Assembly: GCA_012521805.1 (NCBI GenBank)
Contig: JAAYLQ010000195.1
Span: forward strand, 1 to 7,699
Length of the DNA stretch: 7,699 nucleotides
Source: Bacillota bacterium
GTDB taxonomy: Bacteria; Bacillota; Limnochordia; Darwinibacteriales; DTU012
Reading direction: 5' to 3'
Below the pieces are notes generated by a model, which was not told the origin of the DNA, made no database searches, and saw only the letters and a list, made by a program, of their open reading frames with translations. Made by a program: the position numbers and the translations under genes. Positions 1-5,609 of the stretch are shown here, piece by piece; positions within the stretch are counted from its first letter, which is position 1, and each line of letters begins with the position of its first letter.

Positions 1-624
1 CAGTATTGGGCTAATCAGGGTTATTTTGTGATGTACTGCAATCCACGGGGCAGTGATGGCAAGGGCAATGCTTTTGCTGATATCCGGGCTAGATACGGCA
101 CGATTGATTATGAGGATATTATGAACTTTGTGGACACAGTATTAGCTCGCTATCCCAGCATTGATCCAGAACGTTTAGGGGTTACTGGTGGTTCTTATGG
201 TGGATTTATGACTAACTGGATTATTGGACATACAGATCGCTTTAAAGCGGCTGCATCGCAGCGGAGTATTTCCAATTGGATTTCGATGGGTTGGACCACT
301 GATATTGGTTATTATTTTGCTCCTGATCAGATTGGTGCTACACCTTGGGAGAATGTAGAGCGGGTCTGGGAGGCATCGCCGCTGAAGTATGCTGACCGGG
401 TTAAAACCCCAACATTATTCATCCATTCAGATCAAGATTACCGCTGTTGGCTGGTGGAAGGTCTGCAGATGTTCACCGCCCTCAAGTTCCATGGAGTGGA
501 ATCACGATTGTGCATGTTCCGAGGTGCCAGCCATGAGTTGAGCCGCAGTGGCAAACCAAAACAGCGGATCCGCCGCCTCAAAGAAATTACCGCTTGGTTT
601 GATAGGTTCCTAAAAAGCTGTTGA
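1..624 (+). CDS. S9 family serine peptidase (acylaminoacyl-peptidase type), C-terminal part, 5' truncated by window edge
   Basis: This is the alpha/beta-hydrolase catalytic domain of a prolyl oligopeptidase family (S9, probably S9C) enzyme, which cleaves short or N-acylated peptides. The reading frame is open from base 1, so the gene continues to the left; 207 codons are visible, while full-length members usually have about 600-700 residues with an N-terminal beta-propeller that is missing here. Numbering from base 1, the nucleophile elbow GGSYGG has the catalytic Ser at residue 65 (bases 193-195). The acid is most likely Asp146 in HSDQDYRC, and the His is residue 178 in GASHELSRSGKP, a context typical of S9C enzymes. 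The early YCNPRGSDGKG segment is the usual conserved RGS region near the oxyanion hole. No signal peptide can be judged. The stop codon falls inside the terminator stem that follows. The family call is firm; the substrate is unknown. Confidence 0.93.
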   Translation, partial: QYWANQGYFVMYCNPRGSDGKGNAFADIRARYGTIDYEDIMNFVDTVLARYPSIDPERLGVTGGSYGGFMTNWIIGHTDRFKAAASQRSISNWISMGWTTDIGYYFAPDQIGATPWENVERVWEASPLKYADRVKTPTLFIHSDQDYRCWLVEGLQMFTALKFHGVESRLCMFRGASHELSRSGKPKQRIRRLKEITAWFDRFLKSC

Positions 625-648
625 CTTGATAGTCAGCAGCTTTTTTTT
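613..648 (+). terminator. Rho-independent terminator of the S9 peptidase gene
   Basis: An 11-bp stem pairs AGCTGTTGACT (616-626) with AGTCAGCAGCT (631-641) around the loop TGAT, with a single G-U pair, and is followed by an unbroken T run to 648. The A run before the stem can extend the pairing. The peptidase stop codon TGA (622-624) sits inside the 5' arm. The hairpin separates the peptidase transcript from the nqr operon, implying that the operon has its own promoter. Confidence 0.9.
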
Positions 649-695
649 GTAATGAAATTGCTTGTTCAATCATATATATCGACTAAATTGTCCAA
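649..695 (+). other. AT-rich leader region expected to hold the nqr operon promoter (boxes not resolved)
   Basis: This gap between the terminator and the nqrB ribosome binding site is AT-rich and contains an alternating AT tract (672-679). The best pair I can propose is TTGTAA (647-652) with CATATA (671-676) at an 18-base spacing. It matches the sigma-70 consensus poorly and would overlap the terminator T run. A promoter is expected here because of the terminator upstream, but the sequence does not fix its position. Confidence 0.3.
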
Positions 696-702
696 GGGAG
701 GT
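696..702 (+). promoter_or_regulatory. Ribosome binding site that sets the nqrB start
   Basis: GGGAGGT is a near-perfect Shine-Dalgarno sequence lying 7 bases before the TTG at 710. A longer in-frame start at 662 would place this site inside the coding region and has no Shine-Dalgarno of its own, so the TTG at 710 is preferred. Confidence 0.8.
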
Positions 703-709
703 AAAGGAA

Positions 710-1654
710 TTGCCAATCGCTTCATGGTTTATGAGGCAGAAATTAATGCGTAAAGTGCTGTTGAGTTTGGTACCGATTATCATTTTCTCTGTATATCTAT
801 TTGGTTTAAGAGTTTTGGCGCTGTTGGCGGCAGTCAGTCTCGCAGGTATCCTCACTGAGTACCTTATTCTCCGGACTATTCATGGTAAAGCATCTAGGGT
901 GTCGGAAGCGGTTTTGGTATCCGCCTGGCTGTTTACCTTGACCCTGCCGCCTCAGACGCCATTTTGGACAGCGATCTTAGGTATAGTCTTTGGGGTGCTG
1001 TTTGGCAAAGGGGTCTATGGAGGTTTTGGCAAAAACATTTTTAATCCTGCACTCCTTGGCCGCTGCTTTGTTTACATATCTTTTCCCGCCTACCTGACAG
1101 CTAACTGGAAACAGCCGTTTACTGGATTTCCCGGCGGGTTCGTCAAGTATGCAGCCGACGCAGTCACAGGAGCAACACCAATCGCCGCGTTTGCTAAATT
1201 TGGTGAAGCGGTGGATCTGCACAAACTGTTTTTTGGCGGCGTGAGCGGCTCGCTTGGAGAAACCAGCGTCTTATTAATTCTGGCAGCCGCTGTGTATTTA
1301 ATTTTGACTAAGTCTGCGTCTTGGAAGATTATGGTGGCCGCTGCAGCTGGATTTTTAGGCTTCAGCTCTGGACTTTATTTTGCGGGACTGAATGTTCCGG
1401 ATCCGTTAACCGCATTAATGTCGGGAGGATTTTTGTTTGGGGCGGTGTTTATGGCAACTGATCCGGTTACAGCACCGAAACAGGTGCCGCTGCAGATTCT
1501 TTATGGCCTGCTGATCGGCAGTTTAACAGTGCTGATTAGAGCTTTTGCAAACTTCACTGAAGGGATCATGTTTGCTGTCCTAATTGCCAATGCCTTTGTT
1601 CCGCTGATGGAATTGAAGTTTACCGAGTTTACAGCAAAGAAGGTGACCTCGTGA
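710..1654 (+). CDS. nqrB: NqrB/RnfD family subunit of a Na+-translocating NADH:quinone oxidoreductase-like complex
   Basis: Polytopic membrane subunit that carries a covalent FMN and, in Nqr, helps form the ion and electron path. Using the TTG start at 710, chosen because of the strong ribosome binding site, it has 314 residues. The flavinylation motif DAVTGAT gives the modified Thr156 (bases 1175-1177). Other family signatures are GGFGKNIFNPAL (FNPA at 111-114) and FMATDPVTAP (DPVT at 251-254). Many hydrophobic helices are present, the first at about residues 15-33. The stretch PPQTPFWTAILGIVFGVLFGK resembles NqrB more than RnfD from memory. Classical NqrB is about 410 residues with a long cytoplasmic N-terminal tail; here that tail is almost absent and the length matches RnfD. 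It is the first gene of its operon and overlaps nqrC by 4 bases (GTGA). The family is certain; the Nqr rather than Rnf label rests on the neighbours. Confidence 0.9.
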   Translation: MPIASWFMRQKLMRKVLLSLVPIIIFSVYLFGLRVLALLAAVSLAGILTEYLILRTIHGKASRVSEAVLVSAWLFTLTLPPQTPFWTAILGIVFGVLFGKGVYGGFGKNIFNPALLGRCFVYISFPAYLTANWKQPFTGFPGGFVKYAADAVTGATPIAAFAKFGEAVDLHKLFFGGVSGSLGETSVLLILAAAVYLILTKSASWKIMVAAAAGFLGFSSGLYFAGLNVPDPLTALMSGGFLFGAVFMATDPVTAPKQVPLQILYGLLIGSLTVLIRAFANFTEGIMFAVLIANAFVPLMELKFTEFTAKKVTS

Positions 1655-2241
1655 AGCAGGGCTATCTTTATACTGTAGTTTTTGTCCTGGTTGCTGCAGT
1701 TCTATTTACAGCAATTCTAGCGACAGCTCAGACAGTGCTGCATCCGCGGATAGCTGCCAATCAAGCCAATGCTGAAAAGGCGGCAATTTTATATGTGTTT
1801 GGCATAGCTCCCGATGATTTCGACCTCGAGTCCTTGTTTGAGCAGTATGTAAGCACTACTCAGGTCAATGGTTTAGAAGTTTACATTTATGCGGATCAAG
1901 CTGGAGTTAAGAACTATGCGGTTCCTTTTACCGGTGCAGGCTTATGGGGCAGTATTCATGGCTATCTAGCAGTTTCTGCTGATTTGACTGAAATAACTGG
2001 ATTAGAATTTACTAAACAGAGTGAAACACCGGGTCTCGGCAGCCGAATTGACGAGGTCTGGTATAAAGAGCAGTTTCGGGGGATTAAGATTGCCGATGCT
2101 GTGCCGGTGTTTGCGGATCAGTCGGGAACAGCTCTAGTCGATGCTGTCACCGGTGCTACCAGCTCGTCCAATGCAGTACTGCAGATTGTTACAGAGACGA
2201 TAGAAAAACGAGTGTCTCAGTTGGAGGTGTTGTTACCATGA
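1651..2241 (+). CDS. nqrC: NqrC (RnfG-like) FMN-binding subunit
   Basis: Membrane-anchored subunit whose extracytoplasmic domain carries a covalently bound FMN and passes electrons between the membrane Fe centre and NqrB. The 196-residue product has one N-terminal membrane helix (about residues 6-27) followed by a soluble FMN-binding domain. The segment GAGLWGSIHGYLAV (95-108) is the hallmark GLW region of NqrC, and SETPGLGSRI (124-133) is the conserved ETPGLG motif. The flavinylation motif DAVTGATSSSNAV places the modified Thr at residue 170 (bases 2158-2160). The start is GTG, overlapping the nqrB stop by 4 bases, with AAGGTG a few bases upstream. It is shorter than classical NqrC (about 255 residues), closer to RnfG size. 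Maturation needs an ApbE flavin transferase, which is not encoded in this window. Confidence 0.93.
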   Translation: MKQGYLYTVVFVLVAAVLFTAILATAQTVLHPRIAANQANAEKAAILYVFGIAPDDFDLESLFEQYVSTTQVNGLEVYIYADQAGVKNYAVPFTGAGLWGSIHGYLAVSADLTEITGLEFTKQSETPGLGSRIDEVWYKEQFRGIKIADAVPVFADQSGTALVDAVTGATSSSNAVLQIVTETIEKRVSQLEVLLP

Positions 2242-2882
2242 AGACAGGCAAGCAGCTGATGCTGCAGAACGTGATCAAAGACAATCAGGTGGTTCACCAA
2301 ATTCTTGGCATCTGTTCCTTATTAGCGGTGACAAATTTGATGTCCAATTCATTAGTAATGGGCCTAGGTCTCACTTTTTCAACAGCCTGCTCAAGCTTTA
2401 CCATCTCTTTAATCAGGCGCCTGATCCCTAATCGCATTCGGATGATGATCCAGGTGCTGATTATTGCCAGTTACGTAATTCTTTTCGATATTATCCTGCA
2501 GGCGTTCCTGCCGGAAGTGAGCAGAGCATTAGGTCCTTATGTGGGTTTAATTATTACCAACTGCATTATTATGGGCAGGGCTGAAGCCTATGCCCAGAAA
2601 AATCCGCCTATTTTAGCACTGCTTGATGGGTTATTTGCAGGTTTAGGCTATACGCTGGTGCTGCTGCTCACTGCCTTGGTGCGGGAAGCATTAGGTTTTG
2701 GCACAATCTTTGGTTATAACATCAATCTTATTGGATTTGAAACCTGGACTTTGATGGTGATGCCGCCGGCAGCATTTTTTCTGACCGGTACTCTAATTTG
2801 GATTGTCAATTATGCTGAACTTACAAAACACCACAAAGATCTATCTTCACAGCAATTGGGGGGAGGTGCAGATCATGACTGA
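2238..2882 (+). CDS. nqrD: NqrD (RnfE-like) integral membrane subunit
   Basis: Six-helix membrane subunit that pairs with NqrE as an inverted-topology pseudodimer and holds the intramembrane iron (2Fe-2S) centre between them. The 214-residue product reads like NqrD throughout: QILGICSLLAVT near the start, a central SLIRRLIPNRIRMMIQ, then GLIITNCIIMGRAEA and LLDGLFAGLGY. The iron-ligand cysteines expected for the family are Cys26 and Cys109; an extra Cys51 is also present. The ATG overlaps the nqrC stop by 4 bases (ATGA) and is preceded by GGAGGTG (2222-2228), so translation is coupled. The charged C-terminal tail (from about residue 193) overlaps the nqrE ribosome binding site and start. The subunit call is firm. 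Confidence 0.95.
   Translation: MKTGKQLMLQNVIKDNQVVHQILGICSLLAVTNLMSNSLVMGLGLTFSTACSSFTISLIRRLIPNRIRMMIQVLIIASYVILFDIILQAFLPEVSRALGPYVGLIITNCIIMGRAEAYAQKNPPILALLDGLFAGLGYTLVLLLTALVREALGFGTIFGYNINLIGFETWTLMVMPPAAFFLTGTLIWIVNYAELTKHHKDLSSQQLGGGADHD
2862..2868 (+). promoter_or_regulatory. Ribosome binding site that sets the nqrE start
   Basis: GGAGGTG within a run of G residues, inside the end of nqrD, lies at proper spacing before the ATG at 2875. It rules out the longer in-frame opening at 2803, which would add 24 residues of nqrD-overlapping, non-conserved sequence. Confidence 0.8.
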
Positions 2883-3474
2883 TGTTCCCAACATCAGCCC
2901 ACTAATAATTTTCTTTGCTTCAATTATAACCAGCAACATGGTGTTGACTAATTTTTTAGGAATGTGTTCCTATATTTCTGTTTCCAGCGAGTATAAAACT
3001 GCATCCGGATTGGGTCAGGCTGCGCTGATTGTCATGAGCATAACTACTGCTTTAAACTGGCTGATCGATCATTTTCTCATTGTTCCCTTAGGATTGGAGT
3101 ATTTACGATATGTCATTTTCATTATCGTGATCGCCGCAACAGTGCAGCTGCTGGAAATGTTTTTGGATCGGTATTTCCCAGCGTTATACATCAGTTTAGG
3201 TATCTTTTTACCCCTGATTACGGTCAACTGCGCTATTTTTGGTGTTAGTTTGTTCATGGTGATCCGCGGCTACAGCTTCATCCAAACTGTCCTTTTTGGA
3301 ATAGGCAGTGGGTTGGGTTGGTGGTTGGCAATCAGTCTGTTAGCGGCAATCAGGCATAAGATTGCTGGAAACAAACTGCCGCCCGGTTTGAATGGTCCGG
3401 CAATTGCGTTCATTACTACTGGGATCATCGCCCTTGCTTTTATCGGGTTTTCAGGCATTGTCATTATTCAGTAA
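2875..3474 (+). CDS. nqrE: NqrE (RnfA-like) integral membrane subunit
   Basis: Partner of NqrD in the membrane core that shuttles electrons across the membrane. From the ATG at 2875 the product is 199 residues, almost exactly the usual length of NqrE (about 198). It contains FLGMCSYISVS (Cys31), LEMFLDRYFPALY, LGIFLPLITVNCAIFG (Cys119), GSGLGWWLAI and the ending FITTGIIALAFIGFSG. Cys31 and Cys119 are the two cysteines that, with the pair in NqrD, ligate the intramembrane Fe-S centre in the known complex. Six hydrophobic helices are visible. It overlaps nqrD by 8 bases and is followed by nqrF after 15 bases. The wording is closer to NqrE than RnfA from memory, which together with nqrF supports calling the complex Nqr-like. 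Confidence 0.95.
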   Translation: MTDVPNISPLIIFFASIITSNMVLTNFLGMCSYISVSSEYKTASGLGQAALIVMSITTALNWLIDHFLIVPLGLEYLRYVIFIIVIAATVQLLEMFLDRYFPALYISLGIFLPLITVNCAIFGVSLFMVIRGYSFIQTVLFGIGSGLGWWLAISLLAAIRHKIAGNKLPPGLNGPAIAFITTGIIALAFIGFSGIVIIQ

Positions 3475-3489
3475 GCGGAGGCATGTCCA

Positions 3490-4587
3490 ATGTCCATCTT
3501 GATTTCAGTTGCTGCTGTTTCGCTGTTAACAGTGTTTTTAACCATCTTAATTATCTTAGGGGAAACAGTTCTTGCCAATTATGGAGTATGTACCATAGAT
3601 ATTAATCACGGCAGGAAAAGGCTGGCTGCAGTCGGGGGAACGACTTTATTAAGCGCCCTAGCAGATCATGAAATTTTTGTTCCATCAGCCTGTGGGGGAA
3701 AGTCTACCTGCGGTTTGTGTAAAATTCAAGTTGCTGACAATGCTCGTCCCGTTCTGCCGACAGAAGCACCTTACCTAACTAATGCGGAAGCAGAAACTGG
3801 CGTGCGCCTTGCCTGCCAGTATAAGATTAAGTCGGACTTGAGTGTGGTAATTCCTGAGCAGTTCCTGGCAACCCGCCGCTATCATGGGCGGATAGAGCGG
3901 ATTACTGACCTGACTTATGATATAAAAGAGTTTCGGTTAGCTCTGCCTCCCGGAGAATCACTGGAATTTAAAGCTGGGCAGTACATTCAGGTTGAAACCA
4001 AGCCTTATGGAAATGTAAAGGAAAGTGTATTTCGGGCGTATTCAATTGCATCGCAGCCTGCAGAGCAGCGTTATGTAGATATTATTGTGCGCCTTGTTCC
4101 GAATGGAATCTGCACTACTTATCTCCATAAATACGTCACAGTTGGAGATGAGATCAGCTTTACCGGTCCTTATGGTGATTTCTATCTCCGGGATGGGGCG
4201 GATCAGCTGATCTTTATTGCAGGCGGTTCAGGATTGGCACCTATTAAATCCTTAATCTTCGATATCCTGGCTCAACAGCTGGATAAGAACATGATTTTTT
4301 TCTTTGGTGCAGTCAGTAAAAGGGATCTGTACTATGTTGAATTGTTTAATGATTTGGCAGAGAAGCACGAAAATTTCACGTATATTCCAGCTTTATCTAA
4401 GCCCGAACCTGATGATGATTGGGATGGGGAGCTCGGCTTGATTACTGAAGTAGTAGCCAGACATATCCACGATGGAGAAAATAAGCATGCCTATTTATGC
4501 GGCAGTCCCGGAATGATTAATGCCTGTATCGAAATATTGAGCCAAATTGGTTTTAGTTCGGATCAGATTTTCTATGATAAATTCTAG
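3490..4587 (+). CDS. nqrF: NqrF, NADH-oxidising subunit with 2Fe-2S ferredoxin, FAD and NAD domains (short form)
   Basis: Entry point for electrons: oxidises cytosolic NADH at FAD and passes electrons through a 2Fe-2S cluster to the membrane subunits. The 365-residue product has one N-terminal membrane helix (about 3-26), then a plant-type ferredoxin domain (about 33-125) with Cys68, Cys74, Cys77 and Cys109 (C-x5-C-x2-C-x31-C). A ferredoxin-reductase domain follows, with RAYS at 182-185 for FAD, GGSGLAP at 245-251 for NADH, CGSPGM at 337-342, and the C-terminal FYDKF. Classical NqrF is about 405-410 residues; most of the difference is a missing insertion between GQYIQVE (163-169) and RAYS. 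GGAGG (3477-3481) lies 8 bases before the ATG. NqrF is the diagnostic Nqr subunit; Rnf uses RnfB and RnfC instead. Soluble oxygenase reductases share the domain order but lack the N-terminal helix. Confidence 0.95.
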   Translation: MSILISVAAVSLLTVFLTILIILGETVLANYGVCTIDINHGRKRLAAVGGTTLLSALADHEIFVPSACGGKSTCGLCKIQVADNARPVLPTEAPYLTNAEAETGVRLACQYKIKSDLSVVIPEQFLATRRYHGRIERITDLTYDIKEFRLALPPGESLEFKAGQYIQVETKPYGNVKESVFRAYSIASQPAEQRYVDIIVRLVPNGICTTYLHKYVTVGDEISFTGPYGDFYLRDGADQLIFIAGGSGLAPIKSLIFDILAQQLDKNMIFFFGAVSKRDLYYVELFNDLAEKHENFTYIPALSKPEPDDDWDGELGLITEVVARHIHDGENKHAYLCGSPGMINACIEILSQIGFSSDQIFYDKF

Positions 4588-4603
4588 CGGCGAGGCGTTG
4601 TTA

Positions 4604-5080
4604 ATGCACAAGGTGGATCGGATCAGTCAGATTGAGGCCAAGATGCGCACTGGCGTATTAGCCTCTTATCAGTTCTTAGGAACAGATGAGCGCAGCCTAG
4701 CAGAGATCCTGACTGCAGATCAGTTTAGCGTTGATAGTTTGGGATTAACCCATCAAGATCTTGCCAAATGGCTGACAGCATGCCTGCGTTTAGCAGAAGC
4801 AAACCTAGGAACTCCCTTTGCTGTGGGAAACCGGTTTTTAATCCAGATTGATGAACATAAAGGCACAATAGCCTGCCCTTTTGGTGACAATTATCATGCT
4901 CCTAAACGCAATGTTACAGTCACTAATTTGAAGCACAATCTCACCCTGTGCTTCTCGGAGTTGAACATCCATCTTATTGAAGAACACGGTTTCTATGAAG
5001 GTGAAGGCTCACCGTACAGAATTAATCCTCATACTGTGGTCCAAATGTTTGGAGGTGGTCAATTGTGGGTAATATCTTAA
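4604..5080 (+). CDS. Uncharacterised 158-residue protein in the nqr operon
   Basis: I do not recognise a named family. The product has no signal peptide or membrane helix, so it is probably cytosolic. The first half is helical-looking and charged (residues 1-70, with FLGTDERSLAEIL at 24-36). The second half looks like a beta-rich domain with conserved-looking motifs: FLIQIDEHKG (78-87), CPFGDNYHAPKR (91-102) and FSELNIHLIEEHGFYEGEGSPYR (starting at 117; key residues His123, Glu126, Glu127, His128). Cys60, Cys91 and Cys116 with the histidines could bind metal, but no clear metal motif is present. Start chosen at ATG 4604, with GAGG (4592-4595) 8 bases upstream and 16 bases after the nqrF stop; an in-frame ATG at 4547 would overlap nqrF by 41 bases. 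The last codons contain the ribosome binding site of the next gene. A role in Nqr assembly or regulation is only an inference from position. Confidence 0.75.
   Translation: MHKVDRISQIEAKMRTGVLASYQFLGTDERSLAEILTADQFSVDSLGLTHQDLAKWLTACLRLAEANLGTPFAVGNRFLIQIDEHKGTIACPFGDNYHAPKRNVTVTNLKHNLTLCFSELNIHLIEEHGFYEGEGSPYRINPHTVVQMFGGGQLWVIS
5051..5055 (+). promoter_or_regulatory. Ribosome binding site for the ferritin-like gene, inside the preceding coding region
   Basis: GGAGG lies 9 bases before the GTG at 5065 and encodes part of the C-terminal glycine run of the upstream protein. It supports the GTG start and the 16-base overlap between the two genes. Confidence 0.75.
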
Positions 5081-5529
5081 AGTTTGCCCTGCAGATGGAG
5101 TTAGACGGGAAGAATTTCTATCATAAGCTTGCGCTCCATGTTAAAGACAGTTCCCATAAAAAGGCGCTGTTATCCCTGGCAAACGATGAAGAAAAGCATT
5201 ACCATCAGATCAAAGCAATGCTGGAAACGGATCTCAACAAAGATTTAGATACTGAACAACTGGTAGGTTTACAGAACGTGTTTCAAGAGCAAGTTTTTGT
5301 GGTAGATTATGAACAGCTGAGCATTATTGAAATCTATCAGCTGGCTCTGCGGTTTGAGGAGTTGAGCGTATTGTTCTATCGGGAGCTGGCAGCTAACAGC
5401 ATGGATAAAGCAGTTAAAACAGTTTTTATTCAGTTATCCGAAGAAGAGGAGATGCATCGGCTGCAGATCTGGCAGCTGATTCAGCTGCTTAACCGTCCGG
5501 AAGAATGGTATCCATATTTAGATCTCTAA
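5065..5529 (+). CDS. Diiron ferritin-like protein (rubrerythrin-type four-helix bundle, no rubredoxin domain)
   Basis: A 154-residue all-helical protein with the full ligand set of a rubrerythrin-type diiron site: Glu12 in helix 1, Glu42-x-x-His45 in helix 2, Glu98 in helix 3 and Glu128-x-x-His131 in helix 4. The two halves look like a duplication: ALQMELDGKNFY (8-19) mirrors ALRFEELSVLFY (94-105), and DEEKHYHQI mirrors EEEEMHRLQI. There is no C-terminal CxxC rubredoxin domain, so it would need an external electron donor if it acts as a peroxidase; iron handling is the alternative. It starts at GTG, overlaps the previous gene by 16 bases and is the last gene of the nqr operon. That placement hints at a link with the redox or iron-sulfur biology of the complex, but this is inference. 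The family call is strong; the activity is open. Confidence 0.9.
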   Translation: MGNILKFALQMELDGKNFYHKLALHVKDSSHKKALLSLANDEEKHYHQIKAMLETDLNKDLDTEQLVGLQNVFQEQVFVVDYEQLSIIEIYQLALRFEELSVLFYRELAANSMDKAVKTVFIQLSEEEEMHRLQIWQLIQLLNRPEEWYPYLDL

Positions 5530-5545
5530 CAAATTGTGGTATGAT
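5517..5545 (+). promoter_or_regulatory. Candidate extended -10 promoter of fabV
   Basis: TATGAT (5540-5545) is preceded by TGG, forming an extended -10 element, and lies 17 bases downstream of TTTAGA (5517-5522), a 4/6 match to the -35 consensus. It begins at the very end of the ferritin-like gene and leaves an untranslated leader of roughly 55-60 bases before fabV. No terminator lies between the two genes, so read-through from the nqr operon is also possible. Confidence 0.5.
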
Positions 5546-5609
5546 AAGAAAAAAAAGGAATCAGCTGTGGACAAGCAGGATGTCAGGCAGCAGAAAACGA
5601 GGTGGTTAA

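Noticed and set aside
662..709. Longer nqrB opening at TTG 662 (adds 16 residues)
   Set aside because: No ribosome binding site precedes it, and the strong GGGAGGT at 696-702 would lie inside the coding region; the TTG at 710 is a better start.
670..1222. Minus-strand open frames opposite nqrB, and similar ones opposite nqrE and fabV
   Set aside because: They are shadows of well-supported genes, with no ribosome binding sites and compositions typical of antisense reading.
2803..2874. Longer nqrE opening at 2803
   Set aside because: The extra 24 residues overlap nqrD out of frame and resemble no NqrE N-terminus; a GGAGGTG site sits just before the ATG at 2875, which gives the usual family length.
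4547..4603. Longer opening of the unknown gene at ATG 4547
   Set aside because: It would overlap nqrF by 41 bases without a ribosome binding site; GAGG at 4592-4595 fits the ATG at 4604.
5530..5609. Possible riboswitch or lipid-regulator operator ahead of fabV
   Set aside because: The leader is only about 60 bases, with no convincing stem-loop or inverted repeat and no match to the FapR-type site I remember.
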